Assembly (NCBI GenBank): GCA_013396995.1
Contig: VWZP01007510.1
Coordinates: forward strand, 12,865-76,864
Source: Dicaeum eximium
Taxonomy: Eukaryota > Chordata > Aves > Passeriformes > Dicaeidae
Direction: 5' to 3'
Length of the DNA: 64,000 nucleotides
Shown here: positions 23,670 to 37,800 of the stretch, one piece after another
How the letters are laid out: every line of letters starts with the position of its first letter
Numbering within the stretch: position 1 is the stretch's first letter
The notes under the pieces: generated by a model
What the model was told of the DNA's origin: nothing
Seen by the model: only the letters and a program-made list of their open reading frames with translations
Database searches by the model: none
Made by a program: the position numbers and the translations under genes

Positions 23670-25815
23670 AGCTGTGACAGGTTCTATGAATGGTTTATTT
23701 ACAGTCTTCATCCCTGATGTGAAAAAAGAAAAAGCCTTCTCTGACTGGCCAGGCAGGTGTCAGCAGCTGCACAGCTCAGCACAGCAGCCCCCTGATCCCT
23801 CAGCCATGGGTGCCCACGGGGGCAGTGAAGAGGAAGGAAGTCCTACTGCTCCAGAGAAGCATTTCCAAGTGCTCACCTGCCCCATCCACGACTCCCTACC
23901 ATCAGTTTAGGAACTTCTCCTTCTGGTGGAGCAACTCCCCGTGCCCAGAGCCTGTTCAAGGTGTGAAGCAGTTGGTTCCCCTGGGATCTCTGGCAGCCCT
24001 GCAGGGAGGCTGTGAACTCAAACACCTTGCATGGATGTGGGAGCAGAATGATCTGTGCATTGAAGCTACGCCACCATCTTGAGAATTCCCTTCCCATCCT
24101 GATGTCTTTAAGGAAATCAACTCAGGATGCTCAAGGAGGGCTTTCAGAGCAGCATCTCCTGCATTCCTTTCAGTCTTTCACAAATACTATACTTTTCCTG
24201 AATCCTGGCATTCTCATTTCCTAGGAGAGCCACTCCATTCCTGAAGGCAATGGCTTCAGCATGGTGCTTCTTGGTCTTCAGTTTTAAGTGTTTCAGGCAG
24301 AATAATCCCATTCTGATTCAAGCACTTGCCGTGCACTCACTTGGCTGAACAGAAGTCAAAACAAAACTCTACAGCACTAGAGGCCATCAAAAAAATCCAA
24401 GGGATGTATTACTGCATGTTTCCCTCTCAGTGGGAGATTGGGCCACCCTAAACTCCAGCCCCAGCTGAGACCATCAGTTCAGAGGACACTTCCCAAAGCT
24501 CCTGTGCACTGGTATTGGGGCACCACTCAAATTTTGGACAAGCAGGGCCAATAAATACATTTCTTTCTGACAGAGCCACTGCTTTACCCAACTTGCATTC
24601 AGTTACTACTAGAGCTTTTGGCTGCCTTTTTTTTCCATACTCCAGTGTTGGGGTGAAGAAGTGAAGAAAATAATTAGCATTAAAAGTAATTTGAATTTAT
24701 ATTTGACAAGACCAGCTCTACAAACTGTGCAAGGGTACACAAAATACACCCCCAAAACTTTCTGTGTTCTTTTTAACTCTTTGGAAAGAGAATTACCAAT
24801 GTAGCTGTGCAGGAAGAAAGCCAATTTATTTCAGCATAGAAGGTCTGCAATTCATTCCATGTTCACTAAGAGAAATGTGGTTATTGCTCTGTAAGATAAG
24901 AGTGGATTGATCATTAACCCCACCCTGAGTGCTGGGAGTCTGGGTTCCCAACATTGCCAAGAAGGACCTCCTAAGCCACTAATATCAAAGTAACTGAGGG
25001 AAAAAAAGCCTCCTAATTTCTTGTAAAGATGTGATTTTTGAGAAACATGTAAGTTCTTTCTGAAGGGCAGCCTTTGCTCTCTGCACTACAATAATGGGCT
25101 ATTTGGAATAATACATTGGAGATAAAGCAAGGTAAGAACAGGTGACCCAGAAAAATGAATCAAAGGACAAGAGAAATATAAAGCCCCTGCACGAAGATGC
25201 TGTGAAACTGGAATCCTTCAACTGCTTTGCAAATCACCCACAATTTGTTTTACAAGCTGTAGTTTAGTAAGAATTTAAATACTTTTCCTTGGGAAGTAGC
25301 CTCCAAAGCAAAAATGACAGGATTCAAGAGTGGACCATTGCTGCAGCAGCCACCAGATTCTGGTTTGCCCATTTCCCTCTGAAGATGTACAAGAGATGCT
25401 GCTGATGGCATCACCCCGAGTTCAGCAGTATTTTCTGAAGCTGACACGTTTCATGGATCAAGTTTCCTCAGGAGCAGATGATACAAACGTGGGGGCCTTC
25501 CATTCTCATACTTCAGCTACCTTCTTTCCTTTGCTTCCTCTGAATAAAAAACAATATTGTTCTGTTTACTCTAACATGCTACAATATGTGCATACATAAC
25601 TGTAGGCGACGCATGAGTTACTTCAAGATGTGCTTTTTCATTGAAGTGCGCTGTTACTTTTACAAATTCTACATCGAGGTGTAAGGAAGGAAGGAAGGCT
25701 GCAGAGTGCTCATACACTGAAGCTGAAGGAACTTCTCCTGAAGGGAGTTAAGATGTTTGTTCCCATGTCCTATGGACAAACTACTCTATCCCATGCACTC
25801 CGGCCTGAGCCAGTA
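23670..25815 (-). other. ZZEF1: ZZEF1 3' untranslated region (predicted)
   Basis: About 2.1 kb follows the stop codon on the minus strand with no further coding signal and no clear splice pair. It contains an internal AATAAA (24,825-24,830) and ends near a second AATAAA (23,694-23,699). The end point is inferred from the signal, not seen directly. A longer form to about 22.9 kb cannot be excluded. Confidence 0.55.
23694..23699 (-). promoter_or_regulatory. Candidate polyadenylation signal of ZZEF1
   Basis: AATAAA on the minus strand, followed about 40 nt downstream by a T-rich run (23,645-23,655) of the kind found after cleavage sites. A second AATAAA at 24,825-24,830 could serve a shorter transcript. 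Confidence 0.45.
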
Positions 25816-25890
25816 TTAAACATTCCAGAAACTTGTTGATTTGTTTGGATAGTTAATGGCAAGGCTGATAGCAGCAATGTTTTTCAGGGC
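25816..25890 (-). CDS. ZZEF1: ZZEF1 exon E46, coding part of terminal exon
   Basis: Residues 2,368-2,391 and the TAA stop. It encodes ALKNIAAISLAINYPNKSTS then FWNV. Human ZZEF1 as I remember it ends with a very similar tail of two more residues, so the end of the protein is secure. The acceptor is TTTTCTCTTCTAG. Confidence 0.94.
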   Translation of the reverse strand, partial: ALKNIAAISLAINYPNKSTSFWNV

Positions 25891-28800
25891 CTAGAAGAGA
25901 AAAGAAAAAACAAAGTCACACCAAATATTCTCCTCAAGCCCAAAGTGTAAAGAAATCGTATGAAACTAAACAGAAATAGAAACCTAAAATCATGGACTGG
26001 TTTGGGTTGGGAGGGAGCTTAAAGATCATTTCATTCCACTCCGTGCCATGGGCAGGGACACCTTCCACCAGACCACATTGCTCCAAGTCTTGTCCAACCT
26101 GCCTTGGACACTTCCAGGGATCCAGGGACAGCCACAGCTGCTTTGGGCAGCCTGTCCCAGGCCCTCAGCACCCTCATGGGAAGAATTTCTTCCCAATATC
26201 CTAGAAAAGCATTTGTGCATAGCTCACTCACAGCTTTCAGAGGCCTGCCAAGGTACTGTAATGACCAAGTACATTAATACTGCTTTTTTAAACTCCACTG
26301 GGCAATGAGAAATCATTCAGTGTCTGCCCTGGGGCTGTGCAATCCTACCTGTGCTGTGCAGCGATGAAGATGATCTTCAGTATTTAAGGCAAGCAAATAC
26401 TCCTGTAGAGATCCAAGCTCCTGCAGCCAGAAAACATCCAATGAATACCAATGTTTCTACCAAAGTGATATTCTACTCATTAACATTAAAATGCTGATTG
26501 TTAGAGCAGTCCCCTAGAGCCAAAGGTATCAGAACTGCAGAGCAGAATCTCCCAGACCAGAGCAGAGTTTGTGATCACAGAAATGAGCTCATGACACTGT
26601 TCATATTTAAAAAAAACAACTCAACGAAAACCACATGCAAATACCTTTAAATTAATTATTAAACTAGAATTCCTCAGAATAAATAGTGGCTTTAGGGCCT
26701 CAATAGTAATGACTGTTACTTAAAGTCCAATGATGGATAAGGTAACAGAATTCCTCTCTAACTAGAATTTGCTGCCACACTCCATAAGTGAAAGTTGTTA
26801 ATGTTTCTGTAGCTCTGAGGGATAAAGGAAAACTGCATTTAGTGTAACACTGAATTCTCTGTTGTTCCCAGCACTGAGGAAAGGGATAGAAACACAGGAA
26901 CTGCTTACAGTAACTCTGTTTTCTGTCACAAAGAAGAGTTCTGCCAGTGCACGATGAAGAGGAAGGAGAATACCAGGCTTGGCTGTGTCGTGACACAAGT
27001 TGTTTTCCATGTGGGTGAAAAGCTGCCAAAGTGGCTTCAATAAGGTGAGGTCACAGTCTCTGAGAAAAAAAGTAATTTAAATGAAATTGTGATGTAACAG
27101 TGAGTAACCACCATGCCCATTTCTGGGAATGGAGAAACCAAACCAAATCAAATTTAAGAGAACAAAACCATACATTTGTGACAGTTAAAAATAAAAAATA
27201 ACCACTTTGCTAAACGCTCTTGCATCTAGAAATACTCATGCCATACACACAATAAGCTTAAGCACATATATCCCTTCTAAAAGTCAATTACAGGCTTAGT
27301 GGTACAACTAAACATAACAATTTAAAAGCTATTTACAGAGAATCAGATCATCTCTTCACCAGGTTATTATTTCATCCTTACCTTAATTCTGCAGTATAAC
27401 TAATACAAAGAGAACAAATTTCTAGAAAGTTAATTGAAATCTACCTTTTTCCTGTTTTGTGATGATTTTTTTTCCCTTTACAGTAACATTTGAATTCATT
27501 ACACTTCTTTAAAGGCCAGGAAAGAAGAGAGAGTAAAACATTTCTGCTATCAGAGCACTGGAAAATGCATCTGACAGGCAAATTAAGAATACCTGCTTGA
27601 AATCACAGGGGGTTTTTTGCTTTAAAATAGTGTCACAGTTTAGTGCCTTTTTGTTCCCTTGCCCTGTGCCACGGGAGCAGGGTGTGGAGCAGTGCACTCA
27701 CCCCTGGCTGCTGCCCTGCACAATCTTCAGGAGCAGGTGGATGGCCTTCAGGCGCTGGTGACCCGTCTGCCGGCACGCCACCCCCACCTGCCACTCCCAG
27801 ATCTTGGCCAGGGGAAGGTGAGGGATCACCCTTTCCTCAGACAGCATCTGCTTTAGAATTTCAAATCCTGGAAAAAAAAAGGAAATTCAAACAGCTGCTC
27901 AGTTTTGTAGGGACACATTCTGTTCATGTAGTCAGTTTTGTCTCATACACCAAGTATTGCAAGCCAGAAATATTGAATTAAAACACCAAACAAAAATCTG
28001 AGTTAACTCTAGATTACATCCTACAACTCTTTTCTGAGGCAAAACTTACATAAAAATTAGAAAGACTCATAGCCAAAATTAAATTTTTGCCCAGATAAGG
28101 CAAACAAAGCACAGGCCCTCCCTATTATATGACATGCAGTAAAGTTTTGCTGATAGCAAATAATCAGCAAATTATTTTGCCACCAGCCTCAATTTTATTA
28201 AAAATATTTAAACTCAAAAATAAACTAACAAAACCTCTTATGCTAAAAATTAGACCCAGAACCATCCTATTTTAATGGATAACCACTTTTGAAAAATGCA
28301 ATTACCATTATTTCTGTTTCCAATTATGGCATCCTGGAGTGTTTACTAAATACTGTGTATAATTACTATCATATAATGGGATTTTGGATGCAAATTACAT
28401 TATTGCAATTGCAATCTCCAAGTCTCTGTGAAGATTTTGTGTTTCTACCCCAAAGTCACAGGAAGTAAGAGACATCAGCTGAGTTTCAACTTGAACAAAA
28501 CCAATCACATTTTTTCTAAGACACTGAATGTAAATTCTAAGACAAGAAAAAGGGAAAATCACAGGTCTCTCAAAGCTCAGCAAAGTGACTAAAAAAGATC
28601 CTTTGCAATACATTCTGAGCATCTCTTACCTGTCTGAAACCTTCCCAGATGACCTGCTGTCACTGTAAACTTATAACCCCACTCGGTGTTGCTCATGTCA
28701 GAAGTAAATCGGTAGTAGAGTGTGTCTCCTGTGTGCAGGGAAGGAAGAAAGCCCACATTACTATCTTCTGAGTTAGTTTTGCCATCTCAAATACAATTGA

Positions 28801-31800
28801 AATGAAAAGTCTGAAATTAATTAATCCTAGATGTCTTCATTCAAGAGAGGTGGTCTATTATTTTTTGGTAACTATGAAACACAAAGAACAAAAAAGAGGC
28901 TGAAGCAAAACCCACAATGGTTTCCCCTGTCTATAGATCATGGATAGGAAGGATAATGTCTTTTACATTTTTGAGAACTAGAGGAAATTAAAGAAACTCC
29001 ATATTCTGCACATGTAACTTCACTTTTCCAGTTGTGTTACTGGATCAGTTATGATTTATGAAACAAAAACCCCTGTACAGGCAGGCAAGTTCTTTACAAC
29101 AACACTTGAATTCATTGGACAAAAGGTTTAAAATACTTGAAAGTAAAATTTTTACATGTCAGAAAATTAAATTGAACACTTTTACTCCAAGGAAGAAAAC
29201 TGTTAAACTCAATCACATAAAATAGAAGGACTATCAAAACATTTGACTGCTTTACAATCAGGCAAAAAACATTCAAAAGGTTTTTGCCATTGTAGCATCT
29301 ACACCTTCAGAGATAAATCCTGGTGTTTGGCTGTAACACTACCCAGAACATCTTCTAACCTACTGTGCTCTATAATACTAGAGCTGTTAAAACTTAAAAT
29401 ATATTTCTGCCCCATGAAAAGGCCTGTCACCATGGGACAAGCAGGCTAGATTTCGGTGGGAAGCAGAATTTTCCAAGTTTCATGAACAAAAAAAATTTTG
29501 AAAGCATTTTTTAGGATTTAAAATAAAATATCTATACAAAAGAATTGCCCTTTTTATCATGAAATGGAGACAGTGTTCTCTTCTACTCACAGGAGAAAGC
29601 CCTTTAGTCAAATGAAAAGCCCAGAAGCCTTTAAATGTCTGGTTTCAGCTAAAACCTGCCAGAATCAAGAGCCTTAATCCAGACAGCCTTGGTTGGAAAT
29701 TAACTTCCACAGGGTGAAACTCAAGTTTCACAGCCAAGGCTGCTCTAAACAATGGGCTTCAAAGTTCAGCTCCTTGGCAAACCTCAGCAACTATTAGGGA
29801 GGAAAAAGAAGAGAGATAGAAGTTCACAAAAATCTAAAGTATTTCTACAGAACACATATCTGCTTTTAACTAGCACCTTGTAACCCAAAACCAGCACCTT
29901 GTAACCCAAACTGGTTTGCTAAGAAAGTTCCTAAATCTCTTTACAGGTGCTGACAGTCCTTGAAGTCAAGAGCTTCCTGCACTGCCCCAATGCTCAGTGG
30001 GTTAAACCAGTTTGAAATCAGAAGCAGGGGACTGTGCAGTCCTTGAGCTCTCTGGCATTTGCTCCTCACAGAGCTCCCACAAATGTGCTTAGAGAATCCA
30101 GAGTGCAGCTGGCAGCCAAAGCCTGGGTTTTTTCCCAGCTGTGCTCTGTGGCACCAGCTGGAGCCAAGGTGCTGGCACAGGCTCTCTTTGCTCAGAGCAG
30201 CAGCAGACAGAGATAAGCATATTCTTTTTTCTAAATAAAAAAAGCGCTTCCTGTGGAAAGTAAGACAAGGCATAAACAATGTAAGTGAATATCGTGCAGA
30301 ACAAGGACTGTGTTGGAACAGAATCAAGACCAAATTTGTTTCCAGTAGCTGAGTGCATGCTTTGACTGAGGGGTGGAAAGAAAAGGTCACAGCACAACAA
30401 CAGATAAGCCACTTTGCAGAAACAAATGCAAGAGCAGCATGTCAGAGCAAACAGAGTGGGACAAGGAAAGCATTGGATTTTTTCCAACGCATCTCAGGAA
30501 CATCCATGTTTAACTCATCAGGAGTTCACAGAATCCCAGAATGACCAGGTTGGAAGAGACCTTTAAGATCATCGAGTCCAACCCAGCCCTAACACCTCAA
30601 CTAAACCCTGGCACCCAGTGCCAAATCCAGGCTTTGTTAAACACACCCAGGGATGATGACTCCACCACCTCCCCAGGCAGAACATTCCAGTACTTGATCA
30701 CTCTTTCTCTGAAAAACTCCTTCCTAATATCCAACCTAAATTTCCCTTGGCACAGCTTAAGACTGTGTCCTGTGGTTCTGTCAGATGCTGCCTGGAGAAA
30801 GAGCCCAACCCCACCTAAGCACAGGCACCTTTCAGGGATTGTAGAGAGTGATAAGGTCACCTCTGAGTCTCCTTTTCTCCAGGCTAAACACCCCCAGCTC
30901 CCTCAGTCGTTTCTCACAGGGTTTGTGTTCCAGCCTTGTTGCCCTCCTCAGAACATGTTCCGAGTTTCTCTCAGGAGTGCCAGCAATATCCTATGTACCC
31001 TTGAATCAGTGCATATTCACCTGGAAGCTCAAAGTCAGTCCATTTCTGTGGGGAGCCACTGAAGCTGTGCCGATCCTGCTGGAAATCGCTGCTGCTGGAC
31101 ACGAGCAGCTCATCACAGCCCTCCTCTGTGTTACACTGGGAGTCAAACTTGATGGAGAGGTAGATAGCACCAGGAATGTGAACTTTATCCTGAGAAATAA
31201 ACACAGCAGCTTTGTGTCCTGTCACCCTGTACTGCCCAGAACCCACTTAACTTTCACCATACAAACAAGGGAGATATAAAAAATAATACAGCATCTCTAT
31301 GAGTAAAAAACCCTTTGGTATTTTTACCAGAGCTAATTTAACAAATGTAAAGCATGGCCTATTGTTAACATTAGCTGTTAAGCATGTAAAATTAATTGCC
31401 AGCAATGCTTTCCTTTTTCAAATTGTAATTGTTGCTGATATTGATCTCACTGCCAGAACCTAAGGGGTTATATGCAATTTAAAAATAAAAATCAGAAGAG
31501 TCAGAGCAGCAGGGAAATTAAAAATCCCAAGACTGCCCAGAGGCAGTAATTACTTACCAAACTATATCAGAAAAATGCTTTCAAACAGTATTAAGAGAAG
31601 AAAATCTGAAATTGTTTGTGTCAGGGGAAAGAGTCTAAAATGAGAAATACAAGAAAAAAGACACAACTCCTACTTTCATCTAACAGCAAAAGGGAGCAAC
31701 AGGCCAACTGAAACAAATCTTTGGAAGGAAGGGTAGAAACATTCATTCATTAAGGCCTTGAAACCATTTACAAATCTGATCTGCTTCAAATACATGCACA

Positions 31801-34800
31801 GTAAAGCCATGTAAGTTATGCACTTTTCGTATGATTGAATTAGAATTACACTGAAGAGCCTGACTGAACACGTTTCTTCGCAGGGCAAGGCCTGAACTAT
31901 CTGACATCAGCCTTTTCCAGGCAAGACTGAACAGACTTCACAGGTGCTTCCAGCACAGAAGTCAGTCCCACAGATGGAACTTTGAGAGGCTTCTGCTCCA
32001 AGCCCTGGGTGATTCCAGCTTCAAGGCCTGCGGTGTAATGCGTGCCTGCCTCACCTCAAAGTTGGTGTTGTTGTTGTAAGGATGCTGAGATTCGCGCATC
32101 TGCACGGCCATCCCCGGCTCCTCCATGAACTGACAGGCTGTCAGGGCCATGGTGCCCAGCATGCTCTCCTTGCACCCATGCAGCACCTTCTGGAGAATCT
32201 GGGGAGGAGAAACGTTGTGTAAGTACAACTTACTGTCAAATGAACATTGCAGCTGCACATGCTGCTGGCTGACATGAGTCATGTCCAGCCACACAGTATT
32301 TTGGAAGAGGGAGTCAAGGAACCAGCAAGAAACAAGATAAATTCAGAAATGATGCCTACAAGTGTCATCTCCATAAGCACAAAAGATTTCACTCTGTCCT
32401 CTGTTCTAGATCTTTCATTCTTTATTTGATAAAAACATGACAGATATTGGCTACATCTCTTCACACAACTGCTAGAATCAAGGCTAATCCATAAAGTGAT
32501 AAACAGGAAACTAAAGCTGTAATCAAGTTAGATAAACAACTTTTTTAACATACTAAACAGGCATCTTTATCTTCTATACCCATAGGCTTTGATTTGAATA
32601 GAATGCCATATATTTCAGCCTTAAAAAAAAATGTACAACTCTGTGCATAAGAAGAAATGATAAAGTATCAATTAGATGGTTTAAGTTTTGAAAGCAGCAG
32701 ATGCAAGTCCTGTGCGTTTAAAACTACTCAAAAATGCCCTTTAATCTATCAGGACACACTAAATGTAATCCAGAACCACCCAAGTCTCCCTATTTCTTGT
32801 TTTTGTAACAGTACATAAGTGCCCTGAATCCAGGAATTCTGTTACTTGAGGCTCTTTCAGGTCATCAGAGCAATTCATTACATGTCTCCACCTGCCAGCT
32901 CCAACTCCCCCTATAAAATGTAATACATCAGCTCAGGCCAGCAGGTTCATCTCCAAATCCTCCAAAAACTGATTTCTTGGGAAAAGGAGTTTAAAAAACA
33001 AAGGCAGCATGTAGCAGTTCCCTGAATGCACTCTTTGCCTTGCACTTGCAGAACAGCCTAAGACAAAGACTAGGCTTTTGCATTTAATATGCCTTAATAG
33101 ATTTTATTCTATCAGTTCATTCTGCCCTTTTCTGAACCCATAAAAACACCCTGGGGTAACAATTTCCATTACTTACTGTGTCAAGAACCTGTTCTTTCGG
33201 TTTGTTTTGGACCTGCCACTTATTACCTTAATCTGACACTCCTTTGTTTTCTTACTGGGAGGGCCAGTGAATAATACTTGCTCTTAACTTTTGCATGCTA
33301 TTTACTGCTTTAACTCTACAGAGAAAGAGGAACAGACTTTTCCATTACTCCTTCTCCCTCAAGGCCCCACAGGGGAAAGACCCAGAATGAAGAAAACAGT
33401 TGGTTCCTCATACTGAAGTTATTCCAGGGCTGTAATAATCCCTGCCATTCTTCTCCAGGCCTCTTCCAGTTGTACTGCATCTTATTTTAGTTTTTTAATG
33501 AGATGAGGTAGTCACTGCAGTCCAAAAGAGTGTATAGCATTGGTTCAGTGGCATATCAATGCCTTCTGCTTTATTTTTCATTCCCTTTTTGAAGATTCCC
33601 AGCACTTGATTTGCTTTGACTGCTGTGAAGCCTTGAGCTGACACTTCCATTACAACATTCTATTGTAATTCCAAGATCACTTCCACCACCAGCTCATCAG
33701 TGGAGTAGCAGGTATTACAATATGCACATTGAGATCTAAGAAAAAGCAGCTTTTGAAAGGCACTGCCTATTTTACCAATTTCTCTAGATTACCATCTGTA
33801 TTGTCTATTTTCAAAAGAGACTGCCTATTTTACCAATTTCTCTTTCATAACTGAAAGAGTTCTTTCTACACAGCTAGTTTTTCCATTTTCTGTTAACAAG
33901 ATCAGCACATCAAGACACTGACAGATTCCAACTGTTTTTTCAGAACTAATTTAAATTTCGGTGTTTCGATTTAGTTGAAAAAAGGAACTGCAAGTATTTC
34001 TGTTAGTCAGAGTCTCATGGCATGCAGGCACAGGTTTTGTTCACATGTCTAAGTGAAATCCACTTACTTTTTCCCATAGCTGCTTCTCCTCTAGCTGCAT
34101 CAGCATGTCCAGGATGTATGTCATATGGGCTGGGCCACTGAGGTCTAGGATTTCCTCATTTATTGCCACATCATCGGGCCACTCAGCTAACAAGGATGCC
34201 AGCACATGCCTGGCATACAGAACTGCAATAGCCTCATTCACACGATACAGGTAGTCCCTCACAGCCTTTTTACTCCTGGAGTCCAGCTCCTTGTGCAGGA
34301 GAATGGAACTCTTGGTGTGTCGCTGCTTGGCATAGCTGAGCTGCAGGTCACTCTCTGTGTTGGCGATGAGCTTCTGGGCAACAGGGTTGGTTTCTTCTGT
34401 TGCTTTATCACAGAGTACAGGCTTTGACTGCAACAAGAGAAATGCAAGTTTGAAACCAGGCTGTCAGTAATTTACTGCCTTATGTGTGGATATCTGACCA
34501 AATTGCAAGCTGAATTTACAAATGAATTTGTCAAAAACTCCACAAAAGTGGGATCTCTCACACAGCTAAAGATTTCCTGAGAAACACTGTGTCTACACAC
34601 CTCACTATACACTGATGCATTTGTGGAAACAGCAGTTAGAATTCTAACCAGAAGTGTTAACTGAAGCTCACAGACAGAGGTGAACCTACCAAGTGCCCTG
34701 AAATGAGGCACGTTGGGAGGGACCTTTGGAGATGACTTGGTCCAAATTTGACTTAAGGCTGAGTCCAGTTAAGTTTCAACAATTTCCAGCCATGGATATT

Positions 34801-37800
34801 TCACAGCCTCTGTATAAGCTGTTGAAAGGCCTATTTTTTTTCCTTATAATTATGTGGAACTGCTTCAGGAAGCTCCTTCCCCTTTGCTATGCAACTGATA
34901 AACAGCAGTGCTGGTGACACCCCACGGCCAGGAGTGAGCCCTCAAAATAAAACAGAGCTGTGGGACCCTGCTATTGAATGCAAAACCTAAAGCCTGCAAG
35001 TGTAGTGTCTACTTTACAAGCTAAATTCATTGCTTCCTTGTTCTGCTGAATTTACTGTAAGATAACAATGATATGCTAAAACAGTAGCATGGCATAAGCT
35101 TACAGAAATGAGATACAATCTCTCTTGTGTAAGGGGAAGAAATTACAGCCTGCAATCACAATTTGTTCTCCTGACCTGGGAATCAAGTTCTTTCACTTCC
35201 TCAAGGAAGGAATAACAAAGAAGAAATACTTGCTTCTTGTACCTGCTTATTCATTTTGACATAAAACATTGATAACAGATTATTTCACATGTATAAAAAA
35301 AATTTCTCAGGTTTGAAGTTACTACACAGAAGCTGCTGAATGCCCAAATTCATTCTTTTCCAACTGCTCCTGTTTGTAGAGGTGTCCATACCAAACAGGG
35401 TAAGATGATCAGATCAGTATCCACTGCCTTGGAGCTCTGCTCCTCCAGCCTCAGGCGTTTGCTGGGCTGCCACTTCTGAGCCAGCGTCCGGATCCTCTCA
35501 TCCGTTGTGATTACATCCCCATCAAACCTTAACAGAGGCAAAAGGAAATCAAAAATACACAAACATGTTCCCAAACTAATGCAAACTCAATTAGGGCAAT
35601 TAAATGCAAATTAAATCTTCCCACCTTCTGTTTTGGAAAGATTAAACTCTGTCTATTTTTATCACGTTAACTGTTCGCCTGTTCTAACAAGCCAAAGGAT
35701 TTAAATGTTACAAAATCACTCATTTCTGTGAGAACATGGTGTTCTCTGTGAGATGCTTTGAGTACCAGAAGCCACATGTGAGCTCTTGACTCTTCCTCAG
35801 TTCACAGCATTCAGAGCCATAGTGGATCTTCATACGGGAGCTACCACATTGAAAAGAGCATGTGATGTGTTTCAGAAGATGGTGACTTGCTTCCATAAAT
35901 ATAACTTAGCAGGAGTTTATTTCCTTACTTTTTCACACATGAAAACCAAATCTTATCCTTGGAAGAATTTCTATTCAGCACTAAGAGGATTTTAGATTTT
36001 CACCCATCACTGTGGACCCAGAATTTCACATACCTCTTTTGAACTTCCAGGAAAAAAGAATCTGTTCTTTTCATCTGCAGCTCATACATGGCTCGAAGAA
36101 TGTGCAGAGGTGCATTAAGTGCATCGTGTGTCATCTGAGCAAGGAGCAAACAGAAATGAAAAAAACCCCAAAAACACATTAGAGGAAGAAAAGAAAGAAT
36201 TAATTTCTTTAATGATGACCTAGGCATTATTTTCTATTTTGTAGGTAGAGTATTAATGAACTTAGTATCTGGATTAATAATAATGAGAAGCAATTTAGCA
36301 AAACACTGTATAATGATTTTGTAGCATTCATTACTGTAGCTGTATTTTATTTTCTTTAAAGAATGATGCATTGAAATCATAGACCCACATCTATAAATTT
36401 AGAAAGAAAACAACCATATGAATTACCAAATGTTTTATGCAACTAACAAATGCACATTTACCCAAAAGGAGATAAACTAATTTAAATACCAAGAAGCATA
36501 TTTTGGTGGCTTCATCCAGGCCCTCCAGAGGATCAAGTTTGTTCTGCTCTGAGTCAACAGGACCAACAACAGGCTGCTCCACATCTTGATCTGGTTCCCT
36601 GTCTTCCAGTTCAGTATCCTCCTGTTCAGCCAGGGAACTGATATCTTGCTTTGAGGAATACAGCATTATTGACAAAATCTACACAGAAAAGAGGTAGCAT
36701 ATGGTGTGACAGCTGTAGGTATTATTAGTTTATTTGCAATCAGCATCTTAGAGGAACATTATCAGACCTGGACAGTGCTTAACATGTGCTCTTTTACAAA
36801 GAAGCACACCTAAAAAATAAAAAAACAACCCCAGAATACAAAATAAAACCCACTTCAACTAAAACATTCACACAAAACATTTCCCACTTCACTAATGAGT
36901 TACACCTTCCATGCTGCTGCAAAGACAACTTCAGTGATTAGCTGAAAGGGCAAGGAAAGTTGAGAAAGTAATTACTTAACCATTTCAGTACATCAAAGAT
37001 GTGAAGATTCCAAGACAAAAACAGAGCAAAGGTGACTATCACCAAAATGCCCCTACACACTCTCCTCCTTCAAAAACAGCTCTTTGGCTCCACCATAGTC
37101 CTAAAAATGAATTAACACAACTCCTGCCCTAAGATAAAACATAACAGTTGAACTACACTTATCCTTCAGCAATTAACAACCTCTGTGAAAGAATATGCCA
37201 TGTGTGCATGGATTTCCCCACCTGCACTGCAGCTAAACCTTGTGCAAGTCATGCTTTTCTTTGAGCTTATCTTCTAAATTGAAGAATGGAATTTTCAAGA
37301 ACAGTCTAAATAAAATCCATAAAACAATCTGAGTAGGTGAGTAATGTTTCATCCCGCAAATTTTTTTCCAAATAAAATCAATTTAGTGAAAATCAGCTTC
37401 TGCTTTAAAGCATTTAGTCTATTATCCACACGATTATGATGGGCAGGAGGCAGACTCAGGGATACAGTTAAGTAAACACTTTTTAAGAGACTAATTAGAG
37501 AAAATCTTGAGTCCCCAGAAGGGCATGTAGTGCCATAACCTTTCATGCCACTGTGTGAAGCCTGACTTTTTACAAAATGTCACTTTTCTTACCTCCAAGT
37601 CTCGGAGAAGCCAAGTCTTACTGAAGCCAGTTCCTTTGCTACACTTCTTCACTAGAAGTTTGAGTAAACCAGACTGAAGAAAGGCAGACTGGATCTCCTT
37701 AAAGCCATGAATCTGCACAGATAGACAAACACATAAATAAATAACTAAAAAAGGAACAATGCATCACAGAGCTTGTGAGGCCTTGTCACACAGCCTTGGG

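Larger units (their letters stand above)
28729..31020 (-). other. ZZEF1 intron E41-E42, largest intron in window
   Basis: 2,292 bp, containing the CR1 fragment at 30,525-30,975 and a 21-bp near-perfect tandem duplication around 29,872-29,913 (GCACCTTGTAACCCAAA twice). I see no exon-like frame conserved with the family in it. Confidence 0.8.
32199..34067 (-). other. ZZEF1 intron E39-E40
   Basis: 1,869 bp of mostly AT-rich sequence. It holds an old CR1-like stretch near 33.4-33.7 kb and a direct duplication with period 58 bp (ACTGCCTATTTTACCAATTT at 33,762 and 33,820). Confidence 0.75.
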
